Shown piece after piece: positions 15,005 through 19,998 of a stretch of DNA of 19,998 bases (positions are counted from its first letter, which is position 1; each line of letters starts with the position of its first letter). Source of the stretch: JBBECE01 sp964574935 (lineage in GTDB: Bacteria; Pseudomonadota; Alphaproteobacteria; Rhizobiales; Devosiaceae). The notes under the pieces are model-generated. The model ran no database searches. It saw only the letters and a list, made by a program, of their open reading frames with translations, and was not told the DNA's origin. The position numbers and the translations under genes were made by a program. The stretch lies in contig CAZNOZ010000038.1 of assembly GCA_964574935.1 (NCBI GenBank), positions 1 through 19,998 on the forward strand, read 5' to 3'.

Positions 15005-16258
15005 ATGAAGCGATTGGCATTCGCCACATTGCTTGGGTTGGCGGCCCTGACGACCGGAGCCAGCGCCCAGACAACCGTCACCTATCTCAACATCAGCACC
15101 GGGTCCGACAAGGATCTGATGCTGGAGCTCGCGGACGAGTACATGGCCGCGAATCCGGGGGTCACCATTGACCTGCCGACGCTTGAAAACGAAGCCTTCA
15201 AGGCCAAGTTGACCACGCTGCTTCAGGGCCCCGACGCCCCCGACATCTTCCATTCATGGGGCGGCGGTGTGTTCGCCGAGCAGGCTCAAGCCGGCGTGCT
15301 GCGCAATGTCGACGGCCTGCTGTCGCAGGACACGCTCGACTCGGTCGGCGCCGCTGGCGTTGCCGCATTCACGGCGCCCGACGGCCACATGTACGGGCTG
15401 GCCCGCAACGTGCAGGGCGTCATGATCTGGTACAACAAAAGCCTGCTCGATCAGGCTGGCGTCACGCCTGAAAGCATGAGCACCTGGGACGGCCTTCTGG
15501 CCGGGGTCCAGAAGCTCAAGGACGCCGGCATCACCCCGATCTCCCTTGGCGGCAAGGACAAGTGGCCCGCTCAGTTCTGGTGGGGCTACCTGATGATCCG
15601 CAATGCCGGGCACGATGAGTTCTACGCGGCCAAGGATGGCGAGGGCGACGGCTACGTCATCCCCGATATCATCAAGGCCGGCGACATGCTGCATCAGCTC
15701 GCCGAGCTGGAGCCGTTCCAGGAGGGCTTCCAGTCCTTCACCTATGGCGACGCCAGCGGGTATTTCGGCGACGGCAAGGCCGCATTGCATCTGATGGGCG
15801 AATGGGACTATCAGGCTCAGCGCGACAGCTCCGCGGACGGCAACGGCGTCTCCGACGAGAACCTGGGCATCATGCCGTTCCCGTCCGTTGACGGCGCGCC
15901 GGGCAACTCCGGCAGCCTCGGGGGCATCGAGGGCTATCTGTTCAGCCGCAACGCCTCGGACGAAGCGATCAAGTTCCTTGAGTGGTACAACGCCAAGGAA
16001 CAGCAGTCGCGCTTTGCCGCCGCGGATTACCACATTCCAATCACCGCCGGTGCGGCGGACGCGATGGAGAATCCGTACAAGCGCAAGATCGCCGAGATGG
16101 CCAACAAGTCGACCTGGCACCAGCTGTTCTTCGACCAGACGCTGGGCGCCGATGTCGGCGGCGCGTTCAACGACTTCGCCGTTGAACTGGCGGCCGGCGA
16201 TCTGAGCGGTCAGGAAGCCGCCGAGCTGCTTCAGCAGGCCGCTGAGGATGCTCGCTAG
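15005..16258 (+). CDS. Sugar ABC transporter extracellular solute-binding protein (tandem copy 2)
   Basis: The product has 417 residues from ATG 15005, with GGAGG nine bases upstream. It has a Sec signal peptide (MKRLAFATLLGLAALTTGASA, cut near residue 21). It shares with copy 1 the segments ENEAFKAKLTTLLQ, PDAPDIFHSWGGGVF, TYGDASGYFGDG and GYLFSRNASDEA at the same positions and is nearly the same length, so the two arose by tandem duplication. They differ in candidate ligand-contacting stretches: copy 1 has HFWWSKLVVRLAGQDGF where copy 2 has QFWWGYLMIRNAGHDEF. A strong hairpin follows its stop codon, and the permease genes lie 78 bp downstream. It is periplasmic. The ligand is not known, but the differences suggest related rather than identical ligands. 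Confidence 0.94.
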   Translation: MKRLAFATLLGLAALTTGASAQTTVTYLNISTGSDKDLMLELADEYMAANPGVTIDLPTLENEAFKAKLTTLLQGPDAPDIFHSWGGGVFAEQAQAGVLRNVDGLLSQDTLDSVGAAGVAAFTAPDGHMYGLARNVQGVMIWYNKSLLDQAGVTPESMSTWDGLLAGVQKLKDAGITPISLGGKDKWPAQFWWGYLMIRNAGHDEFYAAKDGEGDGYVIPDIIKAGDMLHQLAELEPFQEGFQSFTYGDASGYFGDGKAALHLMGEWDYQAQRDSSADGNGVSDENLGIMPFPSVDGAPGNSGSLGGIEGYLFSRNASDEAIKFLEWYNAKEQQSRFAAADYHIPITAGAADAMENPYKRKIAEMANKSTWHQLFFDQTLGADVGGAFNDFAVELAAGDLSGQEAAELLQQAAEDAR

Positions 16259-16270
16259 GAGCCAAGACGT

Positions 16271-16302
16271 GAGACGGGCGGGATTTCCCGCCCGTCTCGT
16301 TT
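16271..16302 (+). terminator. Very stable hairpin between binding-protein copy 2 and the permeases
   Basis: GAGACGGGCGGG (16271-16282) pairs perfectly with CCCGCCCGTCTC (16287-16298), a 12-bp stem with an ATTT loop, followed by GTTTCG. It is the strongest stem in the window. A short U-run allows partial termination, which would lower permease expression relative to binding protein. Confidence 0.7.
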
Positions 16303-16336
16303 CGACCGGAAGTCGGCGCGGGGGAGCGCAGGCAAA

Positions 16337-17269
16337 TTGACAAGCGCAACAGCGCAAGCGGTTTCAGCTCCGGCGCGGCAGGTCCGCGCACGGCGCTTTG
16401 TCGACCGCAAGGGGCTGATTGCCCTGCTGATCTTCCTGCCCCCCGCGGTGATCCTTTTTACCGTCTTCGTCGTTCTGCCGATGATCGACGCGGTGAGGTT
16501 TTCGTTCTTCGACTGGACCGGCTATGGGCCGATCACCGATTTCGCCGGCACCGACAACTACGCCGACGTGCTGCGGCACCGCAATTTCGGCACCGCGGTT
16601 CGCAACAGCCTGCTGGTGGTCGTCGTTTCGCTAACCATACAGCTGCCGCTCGCCATGTGGTGCGCCCTGTCGCTGGCCGAACGCTCGATCAACATCAATA
16701 TCTTCAGAACCATCTTCTTCGTGCCGTTCATGCTCGCCGAGGTGGCGGCAGGCCTGATCTGGAAGTTCGTCTATGATGGCAACTACGGCCTGGTCCCGAT
16801 CATCGGCGACGCCATTCACACGGACCTGCCGTTCGTGCTGGCCGACAAATTCTGGGTGATGCCGGCGATCCTGCTCGTCATCACCTGGAAGTATTTCGGC
16901 TTCCACATGATGATCTACATCGCCGGCCTGCAATCGATCCCCGCCGAAGTGATCGAAGCGGCGCGGCTCGACGGCGTCAGCAAGTGGCGGATCAACGCCT
17001 TCGTCAAGATCCCCATGATCCGCTCGGCAATCGTGATTTCGGTCTTCTTCGCGATCACGGGCGCCCTGCAGCTGTTCGACCTGATCATACCGCTGACCAA
17101 TGGCGGACCGGCACACTCGAGCCACACCATCGTGACGTTCCTGTACGAGTTCGGAATCAGGCGAATGCGGATCGGCTTCGGCGGCGCGGTCAGCGTGATG
17201 CTGTTCATCGCGTGCGTCGGCGTCGCCCTCGCCTACCGGCGCATTCTGTTCAAGGTGGAGCAGACCTGA
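16337..17269 (+). CDS. Sugar ABC transporter permease, MalF/UgpA-like (system 2)
   Basis: The product has 310 residues, normal for a CUT1 MalF-type subunit without a large periplasmic loop. It starts at TTG 16337, with GGGGAG ten bases upstream. About six membrane segments are visible, the first near 27-49. The coupling loop that docks on the ATPase is at 207-226 (EAARLDGVSKWRINAFVKIP). The late motif LTNGGPAHSSHTI at 253-265 is typical of the family. Its stop codon overlaps the start of the MalG-like gene by one base (TGATG), so the two are translationally coupled. It pairs with that subunit, the tandem binding proteins and the divergent ATPase. No unusual residues were noticed. Confidence 0.94.
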   Translation: MTSATAQAVSAPARQVRARRFVDRKGLIALLIFLPPAVILFTVFVVLPMIDAVRFSFFDWTGYGPITDFAGTDNYADVLRHRNFGTAVRNSLLVVVVSLTIQLPLAMWCALSLAERSININIFRTIFFVPFMLAEVAAGLIWKFVYDGNYGLVPIIGDAIHTDLPFVLADKFWVMPAILLVITWKYFGFHMMIYIAGLQSIPAEVIEAARLDGVSKWRINAFVKIPMIRSAIVISVFFAITGALQLFDLIIPLTNGGPAHSSHTIVTFLYEFGIRRMRIGFGGAVSVMLFIACVGVALAYRRILFKVEQT

Positions 17270-18123
17270 TGGCCGACGTCGCCGGTTACGCCGCGAAGAA
17301 GCGCCGCCCCACCGTCTCCACGACCCAGTGGGTGGTGCTGGTGCTGATCGCGGCGTTCGTGATCGTGCCCTTCTACACGACGGCGCTCGGCGGCTTCAAA
17401 GAGATCGGCGAGCTGCGCGTCAATCCGTTCGGGCTGCCCGAGTCCTGGGATCCGACGCGCTTCGTCGAAATCATCGTGGGGCCGACCCTGTTCCGCTCGC
17501 TGTGGAACTCGCTTGTCATCTCGGTGCTGACCGTCGTCTTTTCGATTCTGTTCGCGTCGATGACCGCCTTCGCGTTTGCGCATATCCGGTTCTTCGGCAG
17601 CCGCTATCTGATGGCCTACATGCTGCTCGGGCTGCTGTTCCCGTCCGCCACGGCGATCCTGCCGCTGTTCATCAAGATGCGCGATCTGGGGCTGCTCGAC
17701 AGCCATCTGGGCATCATCATCGTGCAGGTGGCGTTCGCGATGAGTTTCTCGGTCCTGTTGTTCCACAACTTCTTCAAGGAACTGCCGAAGGAACTCATCG
17801 ACGCCGCGCGAATGGACAATTGCGGCTACATCAGAATCTACTGGTACATCACCCTTCCGCTCAGCCTGCCGATCATCGCGACGGTGGGGGTGTTCAATTT
17901 CGTCACCAGCTGGAACAGCTTCCTGCTGCCGCTGATCGTGCTCAATACCGACGCCAACTACACCTGGCCGTTGGGCATCATGCAGTTCCAGGGCGAGTAC
18001 GGGTCCGACTGGCCGCGCATCCTCGCCTACCTCACGCTCACCATCATACCGGCGGTGGCGTTCTTCCTGGCGGCGCAGCGCTACATCGTCTCGGGACTGA
18101 CCGGCGGCGCCCTGAAGGGCTAG
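17269..18123 (+). CDS. Sugar ABC transporter permease, MalG/UgpE-like (system 2)
   Basis: The product has 284 residues from ATG 17269, whose A is the last base of the preceding stop codon. Six membrane segments are visible, the first at about 20-40. The C-terminus LTGGALKG is typical of MalG-type subunits. The coupling loop is at 178-198 (DAARMDNCGYIRIYWYITLP). In the family consensus the loop begins EAA and has a Gly after Asp; here Glu is Asp and that Gly is Asn183. The fused permease keeps the usual DG in both its loops. The gene ends 7 bp before the convergent sulfatase-like gene, leaving no room for a terminator. It is the inner-membrane partner of the MalF-like protein. Confidence 0.94.
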   Translation: MADVAGYAAKKRRPTVSTTQWVVLVLIAAFVIVPFYTTALGGFKEIGELRVNPFGLPESWDPTRFVEIIVGPTLFRSLWNSLVISVLTVVFSILFASMTAFAFAHIRFFGSRYLMAYMLLGLLFPSATAILPLFIKMRDLGLLDSHLGIIIVQVAFAMSFSVLLFHNFFKELPKELIDAARMDNCGYIRIYWYITLPLSLPIIATVGVFNFVTSWNSFLLPLIVLNTDANYTWPLGIMQFQGEYGSDWPRILAYLTLTIIPAVAFFLAAQRYIVSGLTGGALKG

Positions 18124-18130
18124 GGCGCCC

Positions 18131-19702
18131 CTACCACTCTCCGAAACGCATGCCCCGAGCCTTGTGCGTGTCGGTGCGCGCGGCGACCTCGGCGTCCGAG
18201 TAGGTCACGCGCATCTTGCGGGTCCTGAGCCACTCGTACAGCCGCTGATGGAGTTCGGCGCGCACCTTCGAGTGGGTTTCATCGGCTCCCAGATCGACGC
18301 GCTCGCGCGGGTCGGCGTCGAGGTCGAAAAGCTGCGGGCGAAAGCCCTCATAGTCGACATACTTCCAGCGCGCCGTGCGGATCATGGTGCCCCACGCGGC
18401 GCTCGGCCCGAGGCCGAGCAACAGCCGCGCCTTGCGCATCCCGTAGTCGCACTCGCAGAACACCGCGTCGCGCCAGTCCCCCTCGCCGCCGCGCAGCGCG
18501 CTCAGCAGCGAGCTGCCTTCCAGCACGTGGGTCGGCACGGTGCCGCCGGCGGCTTCGACGAAGGTGGGCGCCAGATCGATTGATTCCACAAGCCGGTCGG
18601 AGACGCTCCCGCGCGTGCCGTCGGCGGCCGGGTCGGGATCGTAGACGATCAGCGGGATGCGCACGGATTCGTCGTGGAACATTTCCTTTTCGCCCAGCCA
18701 GTGGTCGCCGAGATAATCGCCATGATCGCTGGTGACGACGATCATCGTGTTCTCGAACAGGCCGCGCTCCTCCATGAAGGCCCAAAGCCGCCCGAGATGG
18801 TCGTCGATCTGCTTGATCAGCCCCATATAGACCGGCACCACCGTGCGCCTCACCTCTTCGCGCGCGAAGTTCTCGCTCTCCTCGTGGCGCATGAACGCGG
18901 CGTACACCGGATGCGGATCGGCGCGCTCGTCCTCGGCGCGGTTGGCCGGCTGCACGTCGTCGGGGGTGTACATGTCGTTGTAGGGGGCCGGCGCGACATA
19001 GGGCCAATGCGGTTTGATGTAGGACAGGTGAAGGCACCAGGGCGCCTCCCCCGCCTCGCCGATGAAATCCATCGCCCGATCGGTCATGTAGGCGGTCTCG
19101 GAATGCTCTTGCCTGACCGCCGCCGGGAGTGTCGCGTTGCGCATCGACCAGCCGGAGACAATCTCGCCGTTCTCGTCACGCACCGAATTGGCGAATGCAT
19201 CCCAGGGATTGTCGGCCTCATAGCCTAGGTTTTTCAGGTACCGATTGTAGGCCAGGTCCGACGGTGCGGTGTTGTCGGGCCACAGTCCGTCGTCGCGTTC
19301 GAAGGGTTCGAAGCCGCATTCACTGGCCAGCACCCCCTCGATGGTATCGCGGCTGACGCCCAGCCGTTTCATGCCGTCCCTGTCGGCGGCCATGTGGGTC
19401 TTGCCCACCAGCGCCACCCGCACGCCGAGCGGCCTGAGATGATCACCGATGGTCATCTCGCCGATCCTGAGCGGCACGCCGTTGCCGCTCGAGCCGTGCG
19501 AGGCGACGTACCGGCCGGTGTAGAAGCTCATGCGCGAAGGACCGCACACCGGCGCCTGCACGAAGGCGCGGTCGAACCTGACGCCGCGCCCGGCCAGCGC
19601 ATCCATGTTGGGCGTGGTCAGCTTCGGGTGGCCGTAGCAGGACAGATAGTCCCACCGGAGCTGGTCGGCCATCACGAACAGGATGTTCTTGACCTTCGAC
19701 AT
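18131..19702 (-). CDS. Sulfatase-like hydrolase (sulfatase/phosphonate monoester hydrolase family)
   Basis: The product has 523 residues from ATG 19702. A second ATG at 19708 is possible; neither has a strong binding site, and the longer open frame to 19966 is ignored because it lacks family sequence. D13 in VMADQLRWD is an expected metal ligand. Cys53 in VCGPSRMSFYTGR is the C-x-P-x-R site converted to formylglycine. K101 and H103 (VGKTHM), D326-H327 (TSDHGDYLGDH) and K339 (LGEKEMFHDE) complete the alkaline-phosphatase-type centre. No signal peptide is seen, so it appears cytosolic and would act after uptake. It converges with the system 2 permease operon, suggesting release of sulfate or another ester from an imported sugar. 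A phosphonate or phosphodiester substrate is also possible. No formylglycine-generating enzyme gene is in the window. Confidence 0.9.
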   Translation of the reverse strand: MSKVKNILFVMADQLRWDYLSCYGHPKLTTPNMDALAGRGVRFDRAFVQAPVCGPSRMSFYTGRYVASHGSSGNGVPLRIGEMTIGDHLRPLGVRVALVGKTHMAADRDGMKRLGVSRDTIEGVLASECGFEPFERDDGLWPDNTAPSDLAYNRYLKNLGYEADNPWDAFANSVRDENGEIVSGWSMRNATLPAAVRQEHSETAYMTDRAMDFIGEAGEAPWCLHLSYIKPHWPYVAPAPYNDMYTPDDVQPANRAEDERADPHPVYAAFMRHEESENFAREEVRRTVVPVYMGLIKQIDDHLGRLWAFMEERGLFENTMIVVTSDHGDYLGDHWLGEKEMFHDESVRIPLIVYDPDPAADGTRGSVSDRLVESIDLAPTFVEAAGGTVPTHVLEGSSLLSALRGGEGDWRDAVFCECDYGMRKARLLLGLGPSAAWGTMIRTARWKYVDYEGFRPQLFDLDADPRERVDLGADETHSKVRAELHQRLYEWLRTRKMRVTYSDAEVAARTDTHKARGMRFGEW

Positions 19703-19943
19703 CGCCATTCCGTCAAAGCGAGAAGTCCGTGTCGTCTGACCGATCCCTCGCGCGAAGACAAGCCCCCGGTGGCCGACGAGGCCGTTCGCCCGGCGGAACG
19801 GCGACGGGAACGCCACGCATCGCGGTGCCGGGTCAACCGGGTGAAATCCACGGCCGGCATGGCCTGCCGTCGGCGATCCGTGCCATAGGATCGAGCGGGG
19901 GCGCGCCAGGGCGGCCAATTGCGAGCAAGAAAGGGCGACGCAA
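19703..19943. promoter_or_regulatory. Divergent intergenic region at the right end
   Basis: This 241-bp gap lies between the sulfatase-like gene (minus) and the probable oxidoreductase gene (plus) and should hold both promoters. A tandem 9-mer, CCGGGTCAA then CCGGGTGAA, is at 19828-19845. No convincing -35/-10 pair or other gene was found. Confidence 0.35.
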
Positions 19944-19998
19944 GTGAAATTCGCGGCGATCGGCATCGATCACGGCCACATATTCGACCACGTCAACG
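19944..19998 (+). CDS. Start of a probable Gfo/Idh/MocA-family oxidoreductase, truncated by the window edge
   Basis: From GTG 19944, with AAGGG eight bases upstream, 18 codons read MKFAAIGIDHGHIFDHVN and then leave the window. The opening KFAAIGIDHGHIFD resembles the first strand and dinucleotide-binding turn of Gfo/Idh/MocA proteins annotated near sugar-acid genes, which often begin with AAIGLDHxHIF. Such enzymes oxidise or reduce sugars and sugar acids with NAD(P). It is divergent from the sulfatase-like gene. Only the N-terminus is seen, so the family call rests on a short motif. Confidence 0.6.
   Translation, partial: MKFAAIGIDHGHIFDHVN

Noticed and set aside
19828..19845. CCGGGTCAA/CCGGGTGAA tandem 9-mer as an operator
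   Set aside because: It is short, lies in GC-rich DNA and has no second occurrence in the window, so it was noted but not claimed as a site.
19703..19966. N-terminal extension of the sulfatase-like protein
   Set aside because: The extra 88 residues match no family sequence, and the normal N-terminus begins at MSKVKNILFVMADQ.

Overview
This is a GC-rich window with the look of an alphaproteobacterium. The signs are long antisense open frames, several GTG/TTG starts with good Shine-Dalgarno sequences, CUT1 sugar ABC transporters with UgpC/MalK-type ATPases, and enolase-superfamily sugar-acid enzymes next to them. The genus cannot be read from the sequence. I saw no rRNA, tRNA, CRISPR array, integrase, transposase or prophage gene, and no transcriptional regulator gene.

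Layout. Positions 1-2245 (minus) hold a secreted protein that runs off the left edge. It has a signal peptide, a peptidoglycan-binding-like domain, a four-fold Cys-containing repeat region, and a long array of 24-residue repeats in which a histidine recurs every 8 residues. The long plus-strand ORFs here are its antisense shadow. Positions 2490-3236 (minus) encode an RraA-like protein. Divergent from it are an enolase-superfamily dehydratase-like enzyme (3460-4776) and a UxuA-like mannonate dehydratase (4827-5822).

Next come two complete CUT1 sugar ABC transporters. System 1 is a Tat-type binding protein (8001-9395, minus), a single-chain permease fusing the MalF-like and MalG-like halves (5851-7812, minus), and a divergent UgpC-type ATPase (9700-10803, plus). 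The ATPase is followed by a terminator and a second enolase-superfamily enzyme (10906-12063). System 2 is a UgpC-type ATPase (12118-13203, minus) divergent from two tandem paralogous binding proteins (13482-14738 and 15005-16258) and separate MalF/MalG-like permeases (16337-17269 and 17269-18123). A sulfatase/phosphonate-monoester-hydrolase family enzyme (18131-19702, minus) follows. The first 18 codons of a probable Gfo/Idh/MocA oxidoreductase begin at 19944 and run off the right edge.

How it fits together (inference). The sulfatase-like enzyme would remove an ester group from a decorated sugar, and the two transporters would import sugars or sugar acids. The oxidoreductase and the three dehydratase-type enzymes would convert these to 2-keto-3-deoxy sugar acids, and the RraA-like protein could be the pyruvate-releasing aldolase. 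The substrate is unknown. Strong GC-rich hairpins follow all three binding-protein genes, and the divergent ATPase/binding-protein intergenic regions carry inverted repeats that may be operators.
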